Shown here: positions 35,308-46,285 of the stretch, one piece after another
How positions within the stretch are numbered: position 1 is the first letter of the stretch
Layout of the letters: every line of letters starts with the position of its first letter
Assembly (NCBI GenBank): GCA_030998225.1
Contig: JAPYXD010000463.1
Coordinates: 868,001-932,000 of the forward strand
Source: Diplolepis rosae
Taxonomy: Eukaryota; Arthropoda; Insecta; Hymenoptera; Diplolepididae
DNA: 64,000 bases
Reading direction: 5' to 3'
Position numbers and translations under genes: made by a program
The notes under the pieces: generated by a model
What the model saw: the letters and a program-made list of their open reading frames with translations, nothing else
Told to the model about the DNA's origin: nothing
Databases searched by the model: none

Positions 35308-38300
35308 ATGGCAAGGTAAGTAAAAAATTAAATAATTTAATTATATATCACTTAATTTATTACTAATACTAATTGTTTTACACTGGAGCGAAAAATATGT
35401 ACAATATTTGTTAAGTAAAATGACGAGATCGAATTTTGAGGATCGAATAATTAATAAGAAATCTATTTTTACATCCAATTATTATTCTCTCACCTAAAAA
35501 TAAATTCGGAATATGTATACATATTTGCGTGCCAAATTTATTGGATTTTATTTCTTATAAAACCCCAGTAGTACGTAAGATTGCAGAAATTACAGAGATT
35601 GCAAGGTTGATGCAACGTTGTTGCAAGGTTTATATCATAAGGCTGCTGCAAGATTGCGAATCTTGCCATGCAACCTTACGCGCTACTGCGAAATATAATT
35701 TCTAAATATTTATTTTATGTGAATACGTAAATAACTTTCCGAATTTATTAATTATATATTCATTGAATCAATTACTTTAATTTTGTCAATAAAATAGCAT
35801 TACTTGTACATATGTATATAATTTGCAGCACATCAAAAGCTGAGTTGCCTGATTTCGCAATTGTGGAATTTGAAGATGGCATTGAAGTCATCAGAACTAG
35901 TTGGGCAGTTTTCGATCATGAGGATGATGAGCAAATGGTCGCCAGCTACTTTCCTCCATGCGGAAGTAAAAAAAATTTATTGAAAATACTTGTCAATAGA
36001 GACAAACAGCCATGTAGTGAATGGGCAGACGATGAGATGAAACCATGGCCGGTTTTACGGGTTTTACGTTATGCAAGTAAGTATTAACTCCTCTTTTCGA
36101 AAATTTTCAATAATTAGTACTGCGTGTAATGGCACAAATTGTTTTTCGCTGAAATGGGTACTTTTAAAGAATGGAAAAATATTTTTTTCATATCAAAATG
36201 CATATTTATTTCTTTATTTGTATATGAGTGCACCCATGTAAAAAAATCACCTTGCTGGCGTAGGTAATTTGAAACAGAAAATTTAGAAAGATTCTTAATC
36301 TGTATGAGTGTCGCTATCAGATCGAAAATATAAGTTAGAATTAAAATTCTACCAAAGAGGAGGTACGGGCGATATGGTCCTAAAATTTGAAGTCGATTGG
36401 TAAAGCCGTTTTTCAGAAATCACCTGCGCCTAGTGCTAAAAGTCGTTTTGAGAATAACGCGTTTAAGGTTTTTTTAATTGAAAAATAATGAGTCGTAATA
36501 GCCCCTTAATATAATTGTGAGATGTAAACTTTAAAAAAGATATATATAATTTCAATTCAACAAATACAAATTCGGGAAGTACGGCAATGTTTGATTAAAA
36601 TTTATAGTTCCCTACAATAGAATCTGACATTTCCAGAGACCTACGAAGCGGCACAGAAAGCAATGACGTTGCTTTTAGATTTGTCGGAATTAGACAGCGA
36701 TGAAACTACAAACATGGAAAGGTTAAAGAAGTCGAGGCATATACGGTTCGCTAAAAACTTTGACGAAGGTCAAGAAGAAGATAAGCTTTCAGCAAAAACA
36801 AAATATATTCCCAAAAAACCCATCACTCCATTAATTTCTGATTCTAATAAAATTTCTCTCTCCAGTTCCAGTAATAAAGAAAGTAAGTTGATATGTAAAT
36901 TTATATAACTAATATGACTTGTAGTTGTATGAGAGAGAAAAATAGAAATTTTACATAAAAATTGTTATAATTATGGGAAATATATTTCATTTAACTAGTT
37001 AAATTGTATTTATGGAAGGATAAAATCGACGCTTAGCTGGAAGAAGGCGAACGTTCAGAATTTGCTTCAAGAAGGTGCTCGTTCGGAATCAGCTTCAAGG
37101 AGGTGTTCTTCTAAAATTGGACTTATTAATAATATTTCTCCAAATGAATACCTTCCTGAATCCAATTTAGAATAAACGCCTCTCTGAAACTAAATCTGAA
37201 GGATCACCGTCTTGAAGCACATTCTGAACGATCACCTTCTCCACCCAAGCGTCAAAATGGTATTTTAAAATTTATATAACATTCATGTAAAAAATGCGGC
37301 TCACACTCAGCAACCGATGAAATTTAAAACTTATCGCGTAAGCGCAGTAGGGTGTACCATCTCATCATAAACGTCCTGTATATGTTATAAAAAGAAATTG
37401 CTTGAAAATATCGACGCTCTTTTTTTTTAGATAGATGTCAACGATAACAATACGGAAAGCAGAGAACTTGGTATTTCTGAATCCAACGGCCAACTGAAGA
37501 AAAAACGAAGCTGCCAAACGGTCCTTAACAATTGTATAGACTGTACGTGAGAAAAAAAAATATTTAAGGGCATACGATACTTTCCCTAGCGAACTGGCTG
37601 AACGGTAGCTTTACGCTGTACCGTAAAGCTATCGTAAAGCTATAATAAAGCTACCGTAAAGCTATCGTAAAGCTACCGTAAAGTAGCATTATAACCCATG
37701 AATGAGGCAAAATAAACATTCAAAATGTTTTCATCCTTATTCTACGTTGAAAATAACGTTAACTGGTAATTGAAATATGCAATAATTTCTTTATTTACGC
37801 TAAAAATTGAAAAAAAAAACATAATACCTGCCATTGAAGGCAGTGCAGTGGTTCACCTTTTGTGGAACTTCTCCATTAAAGTTGACCATTGGTTGGAGTG
37901 AGACACAACTATACTTTCATCTCACTCTAAGAAATATTCAATCCTGACGGTGAATACATGGAAAGTGATGAACCACTGCACTGCCTTGAATGACAGGTAT
38001 TATGTTTTTTTCAATTTTTAGCGTAAATAAATAAAATTATTGCATATTTCAATTACCAGTTAACGTTATTTTCAACGTAGAATAAGGATAAAAACATTTT
38101 GAATGTTTATTTTGCCTCATTCATGAGTTATAATGCTACTTTACGATAGCCTTACGATAGCTTTACGATAGCTTTACGGTACAGCGTAAAGCTACCGTTC
38201 AGCCAGTTCGCTAGGGTTACCCTAAGAGCACTTTAGTTCGTACGGATTGTTTCCACACTTTTTAATTTTTCCAAAACATAATAGTACACAGAAGTGAAGA

Positions 38301-39650
38301 AGATAAACACGGACGTCTGGGTACAATTACTATTTTCAAAAATTGGAAATTGTGGGAAAACCCGTAGAAACTAACCTGCTCTTAGGTTAAAGTATCACAT
38401 GCCCTTGAGATATTTTTAGTGTTTTGAAAATAAGAAATACATGAATAATGAATACGTCACTTACAGTTTTAATTTAGAGTTTCACTTATAATAACTTTGA
38501 AATGAATATAAATTGGAATCTATAATTTCTTTGTTTACATGTACAGCTTCTATCAATGAAAAAATATCCGACGTAAATGGAAATCAAATCCAGAAATTAC
38601 ATCGAACTTCATCCAGTAGATTCATCGATTCACCAGAGGACCTATTGGGCTGTAAGTTTCTGTACTAGTATTACAATTTATTTCTCATTTAAATATCACA
38701 CTCAGCAAATAGTTCCATTGATCTTAACGTTGCTTTCTTACGGTAAATAATTACCAGCTACTAATTATTAAAAAGACCAACACAATCGGTCTCATGTTAG
38801 AATCCCTCTGCAGCCGAGAATCTGTTTCAAAGGTTTCTCCTGAACAAGCAGCAACAAGTATTCTAGGCGAAGAGGAAACGCTAGAAATGTTTCCAACAAA
38901 AACATAAAAAGAGATTCTACAAATTGAGAATATGCTTTCAGATAAAAGCTTCGTCTCGAAAGTGGTATACATTTTTGAAACTGAAATACAATAGTACGGT
39001 TCCTAATTGATTATTTTTTCTGAAAAATACTACTTTTTAATTACATTAGGTATTCGCTCTTATGAGTCTGGGAAAGCTTAGAACACTCCAAATGACAGTG
39101 AGTGGTTTTATGGACTATTTATTTTCATATTCAGCTGGAAAGGAATATTCATTTAAAGGTCGGTCGAAGAAAAAGAGTTGTTTCAAAGAACTATTTCTTT
39201 ATAAAATAGTGAAACGTAAGCATATATTTTTAAATTATATTTGAATAATTCTATTACACCATTTTTATAATAATGTCAGGAAAGTCAATTAACGCTAAAC
39301 TGTTTTATTGTACAGATTGTACCGGAAAATTGTTTCCACATGCAACAACCGCCGAGATGGAGAAATCTATTCAAGATTGGCTAATATCCTGTGAAAAACG
39401 CGAAAAACGAATTAAGTATGTATGTTTCATTATTTCAGTATTTTATTCTCATAACAATTCAGAACCGTATGAATTTATGCACATTACTAATATCTTTTTA
39501 TATTTTAGAGAGAATCACCGAAGTCATGAACAAGCGGAAGCGCAAAGAAATTTAAATTCCGAAGAAGAATCAGATGAAGATCATGAACTTAGAATAAAAA
39601 AGAGAAAACAGGCAAACGTTAATCACAACAAAGTTAATAATTGTACCGAG
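35308..39650 (+). CDS. spliced accessory gene of the EnSpm-like element, DUF4806-like product
   Basis: A short first exon starts with ATG at 35308 and ends in a GTAAGT donor at 35316. It joins in phase to exon 2 (35829-36076), which encodes AELPDFAIVEFEDGIEVI and ends at GTAAGT. Exon 3 (36637-36882) starts with TYEAAQKA and ends at GTAAGT. Later parts near 37440-37540, 38545-38650 and 38750-38990 are acidic or low-complexity. Near 39055-39215 and 39285-39415 the frame has MDYLFSYS, SFKGRSKKKSCFKELFLYKIV and TTAEMEKSIQDWLISCEKREKR, which resembles the DUF4806 C-terminal domain of many insect proteins. The last exon (39509-39650) is acidic then basic. A stop within the 38.8-kb segment and the P-MITE in an intron suggest it may be decayed. 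Function is unknown. Confidence 0.55.
36883..37583. other. intron or linker with internal repeats
   Basis: Between exon 3 and the MITE. A 40-bp imperfect repeat (GAAGAAGGCGAACGTTCAGAATT-like, then GAAGGTGCTCGTTCGGAAT) lies at 37038-37110. Related words in reverse orientation lie at 37185-37250. It may be coding in part (37434-37545). Confidence 0.4.
37555..38425. repeat. older foldback repeat that received the P-MITE
   Basis: ATATTTAAGGGCATACGATA (37558-37577) on the left, with ACCCTAAGAGCA after the MITE, is mirrored at about 38375-38420 (TGCTCTTAGGT, AAAGTATCACATGCCCTTGA). The two halves read as one inverted-repeat element of about 240 bp once the MITE is set aside. Confidence 0.6.
37584..38216. 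mobile_element. P-derived foldback MITE
   Basis: 633 bp, with ends CCCTAGCGAACTGGCTGAACGG and its reverse complement. The arms are nearly palindromic over about 280 bp each. It shares the same termini and subterminal TACGATAGCTT/ACCGTAAAGCT words as the P-type element at 3289-29562, and its centre matches 3500-3610 in reverse. It is a non-autonomous deletion derivative. Flanks are ACTTT and TTACC; only TT is duplicated. Confidence 0.85.
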
Positions 39651-39654
39651 TGAA

Positions 39655-41909
39655 ATAAAATTTTACTTACGTGTACATTATTTAGCGGTCTTCATTCCTT
39701 CCACTGTCCTAATAGTTTAAATAAGAATATACTGTATATTTAAATGAGAATGTGGAATATTCCGATCCTTCCGTCGGAAACTTCGTGGAAGGTTCTGGGA
39801 ATATTTGGTGCTATCTGGGGACTGATTTTGAGAAAGGAAATATGACATTTAAAGTCTAATGGCAAAAATGCTTTTATGTATAAAGAGAAATGTTTCAAGA
39901 GGACTCGATTTTCAAGTCCCCAAGCCTGTACAGTTCAAGAGCTTGTCCAAACACTTAGAGACGTCAACCGGCTCAATAAAACATGAGAGATGGAAAGCAC
40001 ATGTTCAAGTTGGAATTCAGGGAAAGGAACAGTGCAGGTTTTTCCAGTATATTATTAATATGCAGGTGATGTAATGAACAGTATGGACTGACTACGTATG
40101 ATAGAAGTGGTCAGATATTAGGTGATACCAGATTCGTATTTTATAGTATTAATTGAGGGGAAAAAGGGGTATTGATAATGTAGGAAGGGGAATCCTTGTA
40201 GAGTATAATATTGCAAGAAAATAACATCAATTCTAACTCAAATTTGCATAATGAGTTTTAAAATTAGCCATTGCGAGAAAGTTATGTAACATTTACATAA
40301 CAGTGATTGAAAAACTTCAGATAGCGGAATACGGCCTCATAAAACTGACATTCATATGTAGTTTTATGGCAAATAGAGAAGTATATGATACAAAATTATT
40401 GCGAAGGAGTTATGTAAGATTTGCATAACAATAATTGAAAGTTGGAACTCCGTGTACAAACCAGGTGTAGTACTGTAGTACTTTTTACTATAAAACTGCG
40501 TATAAATGTCAGTTTTTTAGGCTGGAATTCGCTATGTAAAGCTTTCAATCACTGTTATGTAAATGTTACATAACTCTCTCACAATAGCCAATTGTCATAC
40601 ATCTCCCCCTGTGTTACTGAACTACATACGAATATTATTTTTCACGGCCAGAATCCTTCAGATAAGGATCTGGTCACAATTAAAAATGTTACATTACTGT
40701 TACATTTTACTAAATAAAGTCTTCTATCTTCAATCTACGTTACATTAATGTTACATTAACTCTTGGGTTGGCAGTCACTAGTCATACACCTCCATCTGTA
40801 CTACAGTACTACACTTTTTTGACGTGGAACGACCTCGAGGAACGTCGGTTTTTCTACTTTTCCAAAGAGCGGAAAACTATTTCTTTCACCTTTTATTTGC
40901 GCTCGCGTGTGTGTTGTAGGATAATTATAGGTTTTTAACTTAATTTTGTGATTAAAACTCGTTACCTGTAGTGCGTGATTTAAGTGTCTAAGGCCAGCAA
41001 CCCTAATTATTGATCTCAATTGGTTATTGTGTCAAATCTACCCCTGTGAGTGAAAAGTGTTTTTTCGTGTTTTTTTTGGAACTATTGTGAATTAAAACTC
41101 ATTATTTTTAGTGCGTGATTTAAGAGTATAAAGTAAGCAATCAAAATAATCCAATTTAATCGTGGTTTTATGTCAAATCTAACCCTGTCAGTGAGCGTGT
41201 GTTCTTTTGTGTTTTTTCGGAATTTTTGTGGAATAAAACTCACTACTTTTAGTGCGTGATTTAAGGGTATAAAGTTAGCAATCAGAATAATTAAATTTAA
41301 TCGTTGTTTTATGTCAAATCTAACCCTGACAGTGAGTGTGTGTTCTTTTGTGTTTGTTTCGGAATTTTTGTGGTGATCTAAGTGCCTTAAGCCAGATATC
41401 TTAATAACTCAATTTTATTGTTTGTTGTTTCAAATCTAGCCCTGTCAGTGAGTGTGTTGCTTTGTGGTTTTTGAATTTATTGTGTTGTTTCTGTGTTTTT
41501 TCGTGTTCTTTGTGTGTTTTCGAATCTTCTCGTGGTTCTTGTGTTTGGTCGTCTTTTGGTTTTTATGTGCTGTTTGTGGTTGACAACCTCACACTCTCAC
41601 GAGCGCAACCGGGAATATATTTTTTTTTTTAGTGCGAAAAACTGCACCTCTCCTTTGGTCGTCCAACATCAGGCCTTCACTTGTTCTAGAGTTTTTTCCA
41701 AATTTTTATGCATGATCTACTAATTTAATTAAAGTAACAAAATAAAAAATCCAAAAAAACAAAAACAAAAATTAGTATTACTCTTAGGTTACTAAATAAT
41801 TTATAAATTGCACGCAATTGAAGTTAATTGTTAATGTTTAATTTTTAAGGTTTATTTTCGAAGGCGGCTTAAATACCTTAATGTTTTTACTTTAAAAAAA
41901 AATCTGGCA
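39655..41909. repeat. right long inverted arm of the EnSpm-like element
   Basis: Reverse-complement partner of 30057-31815. It is interrupted by an insertion at about 39828-40818 that is absent from the left arm. It lacks about 265 bp present at 31436-31700. Confidence 0.75.
39828..40818. mobile_element. non-autonomous insertion with foldback core, right arm only
   Basis: At the corresponding left-arm point (about 31362-31372) the sequence is uninterrupted, so these roughly 990 bp are an insertion. Inside it, 40266-40365 and 40490-40596 are inverted partners (GTTATGTAACATTTACATAA and reverse). The word GTAGTACTGTAGTAC at 40460 reappears in reverse at 40800. A short open frame at 39859-40074 has no recognisable domain. 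Confidence 0.55.
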
Positions 41910-41911
41910 CT

Positions 41912-42586
41912 GAAGTCTGGACCATAGGATGAAAATAAATTAAGTTAAGATAGAACTAGGAATATAGAAGTAATACTCATTCATTTAAGGTAGGCAAAAA
42001 CTAGACGAAAAAAGCTAGGTAGATAGGTATAGAAACTTTAGTCACATAAAGTTAAAGAAATTGAAAATAGCATGTCTGGTCGCCAGAAGGAAGTAAAAAG
42101 TAATCCTTTAAGAGCTAGAACTGGGGTTTTCCGAATCGGGCTTCTTCGGATTCGGATTCTCCTAGTCGAGCTTCTCCGGGAAATTGGGCTGGGCCTAGCG
42201 AGGGCCACCGTGTGAAATCGAGAGAGAGGGGATGCGTGAGTCCTGTAGAGTGGAGGAATGAACAGAAGACACGGAACATTCAATTTAAACGTACTTCGGC
42301 CGTTTTATATATCAATTAGAAAACTTCTACAAATTCCCTCGTTGAATTTGTAGAACACAAAAACCTTTGTAACAATCGTGAAGACGGGTAGTATATTTTA
42401 TACGGGTCCAGATTTAACGAGCTTTAGACTCTAATAAGTAATTAAACATTAATTTCTCTTAAAACCTGTGTTTATTCCTTTATTAACTTTGAATTTTCCC
42501 GGTCCCTATGAAGGGTTAACACTGGAACGAACCAATCGTTCTAGAGTTTGACCACCCGTGATATCACGCGTACGCGGTTCGTAACA
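41912..42586 (+). repeat. gypsy B 5' LTR, second segment
   Basis: Continues the LTR from AAGTCTGG to CGGTTCGTAACA. It matches 48804-48927, 50519-50853 and 55318-55632 in order, and provides the empty sites for the solo LTR (at 42025-42031) and the hAT-like element (at 42257-42268). It lacks two short segments present in the 3' LTR (about 70 bp at 50605-50672 and a short duplication at 50795-50820). Confidence 0.85.
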
Positions 42587-42591
42587 TAATT

Positions 42592-42609
42592 TGGGGGCCC
42601 CTCCGGGAT
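42592..42609 (+). promoter_or_regulatory. gypsy B primer-binding site, tRNA-Pro-like
   Basis: TGGGGGCCCCTCCGGGAT begins five bases after the LTR. It differs at two positions from the sequence complementary to a typical tRNA-Pro 3' end (TGGGGGCTCGTCCGGGAT). Position and match support a primer site. Confidence 0.7.
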
Positions 42610-43294
42610 CCAGTGCGGGAAAATTTAAATTAAAATTCCTTGTGTTTCGCGAGTGCAAAATAGTGGAAGAAAGGAACTCATATAAACCTACAAAAAGGGA
42701 GAAATAAATAAATGAACGTTAGGTGAAAATAGTGACTAGTGGCAGTGCAATGGACACATTACTAAAATAATCATTGCGTATTTTATTTATTCTCATTGAT
42801 TTTTTCCAAGTGAAATACATCCAATTTGAATTGAATGCAACGCGACACATATCAAGCTACCTTATTGTAACTTTGGGATTGGATATTCTCAGCTCTCCGT
42901 TTACCAGGCGAGGAAATCATCAGCAGAGGGAAAAATAAACCTCCTAAATCGGATTACCCGTGACCTTCAAGGATCCTCATCAACTTCCTGGTGGAATACT
43001 GCTGTCTTCACTCTTCAAGGAAGCCTCAATACCTTCCTACTGTGAGCAGACGTGGATCGAGAACCGGAACTTCAACTTCATCTGAAAATAAAAACCCAGT
43101 ATTCAACCCGGAGTGATTTGAATACTTAAAATAAAATAAAAGGAGGAAGCTTTTTATGGAATTATCTTCTTGACACCGGCTAATCATCTTCTTAGACTCA
43201 CAAGTGAGCCTATAATATCTATCTCCATCGAAGTTATCAATTTTGGGCTGGTTGCTGCTTCCTCGGATTTACCTGCGAGAACATCTAGACATCG

Positions 43295-43350
43295 AGGAAC
43301 ATCGAGGAACATCGAGGAACATCGAAGAACATCGAGGGACATCGAGGGGA
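43295..43350 (+). repeat. 10-bp minisatellite ACATCGAGGA
   Basis: Six consecutive copies of ACATCGAGGA with minor changes (GAAGA, GAGGG) in the last three. Confidence 0.9.
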
Positions 43351-44280
43351 GATTCTATTGTGATAAGTGCGGGAGTAAACCTTCAAAAAGGAGAAAGGTA
43401 ATTTCTTTTTCTCTTTGCTCAGTGTTGTGCGACTCAAAATTGGATTTTATCCGTGCAGCGACAAATAACGAGGACTAAGCACGAAGGATTTTTAAAGGTT
43501 GGGTTAGATTGTAAATTATATTATACACTTGTAATAACATATTTATATGCATATATTCACGTGTTTTCCCGAATTTTCCAGTCTCAGTAAATTATACGTA
43601 TAAAATAATAATATTTCTACCGTATTTTCTCTAAACACGTAATTCAGTTACAGTTTCGTACAATCGAGATAAATTTTCAGAAAATTCAGTTATATTTTGA
43701 TACATTTAAGGAACAACTTTTGATTTTCAGTTACAAAGTATTGAATATTGGTAACTGAAGTTTTATGCAGATACATGTAACTAAAAATTCCATTACATTT
43801 TCGTAATTTTATGATAAATTTTATAAAAAATTCCGTTACAGTTTGATAAGTCCAGGGTACATTTTATGAAAATTCAGTCAAGTTTCATAATATTGAGAAA
43901 AAATTTCAAAATTTTAGTACACTCTCCGTAATTTTGAGATACCTTTACTCAAAGCATCGTAAATATCGTCAAATTTTACGTTACCCTTTGTAACATAAAA
44001 ACTGTAAATTCCTGAACATTTCTAACAGTGTATATCTAAATCACGAGATTCAGACTTCTATCCAAGATTCTACAGTATTATTTTTCCGTTTCAAATTAAG
44101 TACTGTTTTCGTATAGCGAACGGCCGAAATTTTAATAGATGTGGTAACTTCTCATACTTCTCGCAAACCAGAGGGAAGTTGTACTGTTTCATTTAATTAA
44201 ATATCTCTATGTACGAGCACTAAAACGATCAAGGAAATGAATAAACAAATATTAGATATATTGCGCCTTTTCTACTATTG

Positions 44281-44288
44281 AAAATAAA

Positions 44289-44332
<44 letters not shown>
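44281..44332 (+). repeat. microsatellite (AAAT)n followed by (AAT)n
   Basis: About six AAAT units run directly into eight or more AAT units. Confidence 0.95.
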
Positions 44333-44333
<1 letters not shown>

Positions 44334-44758
44334 TATAATTGAAGAGATATGTTGATGTTGATAGTTGGCTTCAGCGTCGAAGGTTAATAAGGGCTCAAAG
44401 TTTTACCTTCATCACTGATTTATTTTAGATCAAAAAATAAATAAAATAAAATACGTAAAACAATTTCGCCAACTAGGGGCTTCTTTGGTGGAGAATTTTA
44501 TTATCTATGTCTTTTTAATGCATCGATAAACACTTGGTATTGCTTCAGACTAAAATATTTTAAAAAGGAAAATTGACAAACTTTTTACAACGAATTAGAA
44601 ACTTCAAAATAAAAACGTAGTATCATACTGAAGACTTTCCCAAGTGGGTATGGACAATTAGATTGATTATTCAGAATGTGCACGAAATGTACCCAAGTCT
44701 CGATATAATATCATACATAAAGTTTTGTTTGGTTTGAATCTAAATTTAAAATAGTTAT

Positions 44759-45193
44759 GTAAACAAATATCCTGATTTCACGAGGCCCTTTATCGTTTCA
44801 ACTGATGCTTCGTATAATGGATTGGGAGGGGTTTTGAGTCAGGACTTTGATGGTAAAATTCTTCCTATTACATACACTTCTAGAACACTGAATGAGTCTG
44901 AAACAAATTATTCAACTACACAAAAAGAAATGCTTGCCATCCTGTTCTCGGTTGAAACATTTCGACCATATTTATATGGGAGAAAATTCACGCTGGAAAC
45001 AGACCATCAACCATTGACTTGGCTCTATAGCTTTAATAAACCTAATTCCAAGAAAGTTCGTTGGAGACTCCGTCTCAATGAATATGATTTTAGGGTAGTC
45101 TATAAAAAGGGTATCACTAATCTCAACGCCGATGCACTATCGCGTAATCCCTGTGATGGAGAGCAGTCTCGACACGATATTGAAGATGATTAA
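44759..45193 (+). pseudogene. pol: gypsy B pol fragment: RNase H
   Basis: Begins abruptly at PDFTRPFIVSTDASYNGLGG (first RNase H Asp) and continues with TQKEMLAI (Glu), TDHQPLTWL (Asp) and NADALSRNPC, the standard end of the Ty3/gypsy RNase H domain. Everything upstream (RT palm, fingers, protease) is missing. It closes at a TAA at 45191-45193. Confidence 0.88.
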
Positions 45194-45510
45194 ACCTCTT
45201 TAGAAGATTTCGACCCACTTGATTCCTCTTCCAAACTAACAACGCACGAGGTGTTGACCTGCATGAATCGAACACCTGTGCGCCTCCATTCTTTCTCCAG
45301 TAATCAAAAATTTATTACACGTGTCGAGAGCAGTTTTCTAGGACTATACTCTTTGCCTGTGGATAAGAGCATAGAAAATAGATATTATCCATGTCGGAAT
45401 ATACATAAAAAAAACAAATGAATACGAACCTGACAGTGATGATGCCTTTAAAACAGCAGACGAGGGCAGTGATGGGGAACAGAATGAACTTGTAATCCAT
45501 AATATTAATT

Positions 45511-46272
45511 TTGATCGCCAAAAGACCTTTGAGTGTGGGGCAAGATCTGAAACATCAGCTTGCAGTGCTCACACCGAGGATGAGGCAGAATTTGATAATC
45601 ATACGTCTGAACCGCAAGTCGCCAGGTTGTGGGGCAATCTCGGGAGAAAGCTGGCTTGCAGTGCTCACACCTGTATTCGATAAGGACGATCGACCCAGTA
45701 ATTGTTTTGATAATCATACGTCTGAACCGCAGGATTTCGGGGCGATTTCCACAATAAGGAAGTCGCAGCGCTCAAATCCTCATCAGACGAAGAAAAAATG
45801 TATGATGTCCAAGTCACCAGGTTGTAGGGCAACCTCGGGAGAAAGCCGGGTTGCAGTGCTCACACCTGTATTCGATAAGGACGATTGGCCCAGTCATTCT
45901 GTTGAGAAAAGGCAAGTCACTGAGGTCAGGATTTTTTATCGCGAGGGGACTAATCTAAAAATTCAAGAAAAAACGAGCAATCTTGAGAATCAATTTGATG
46001 ATAATTACGACACGGATTTTTCAGAATCAGAACATGAAATCTTAAATAATACTTATCTTTGTCAGCCAGTACTCGTTAACGATGAACCTATTCCTTCAAC
46101 CTCTGGTTTGTCTCCAGCATCCGAATTTCATAGTACCAACGAATTAATAAATTCGGAATTTTCTTGTATAAAAATGTCAAAAGATAAACTCCACATGCGC
46201 GACGATAATCTTGCATTATTCATCCCCGCTGATTTAAATATTACAACTGAAACTGGCAGGGAACTCATATGA
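45511..46272 (+). pseudogene. gypsy B pol fragment: linker with internal repeats
   Basis: An open frame of 253 codons between RNase H and integrase, in a different frame from both. It contains an imperfect repeat of about 85 bp (45618-45702 and 45810-45894), encoding SPGC[GR]A[IT]SGES plus VAVLTPVFDKDD, and a third partial copy near 45555. It is acidic towards the end. The linker position matches that of gypsy A. No catalytic motif is seen. Confidence 0.55.
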
Positions 46273-46285
46273 AAATCCTGAAAAT

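Larger units (their letters stand above)
30057..41909. mobile_element. EnSpm/CMC-like DNA transposon with long inverted ends
   Basis: Both ends carry TGCCAGATTTTT and its reverse complement (30057 and 41909). Inverted similarity runs inward to about 31815 on the left and 39655 on the right, more than 1.2 kb after allowing for insertions present on one side only. It sits in the 5' LTR of gypsy B. It carries a minus-strand tnp2-type transposase (34541 to 32296) and a divergent spliced gene on the plus strand (35308-39650). A clean 2-4 bp target duplication is not visible. The superfamily call rests on the transposase motifs. Confidence 0.75.
42610..44758. other. gypsy B leader and degraded 5' internal region
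   Basis: No gag, protease or RT motif is found. It contains a 10-bp minisatellite (43295-43350), AT-rich degenerate TTCAGTTAC-type repeats (43560-44030) and an (AAAT)n/(AAT)n tract (44281-44332). The 5' two-thirds of the coding region must have been deleted or replaced. Confidence 0.55.

Noticed and set aside
43295..43350. CRISPR-like repeat array
   Set aside because: The repeats are 10 bp, head-to-tail with no spacers, in eukaryotic TE sequence.
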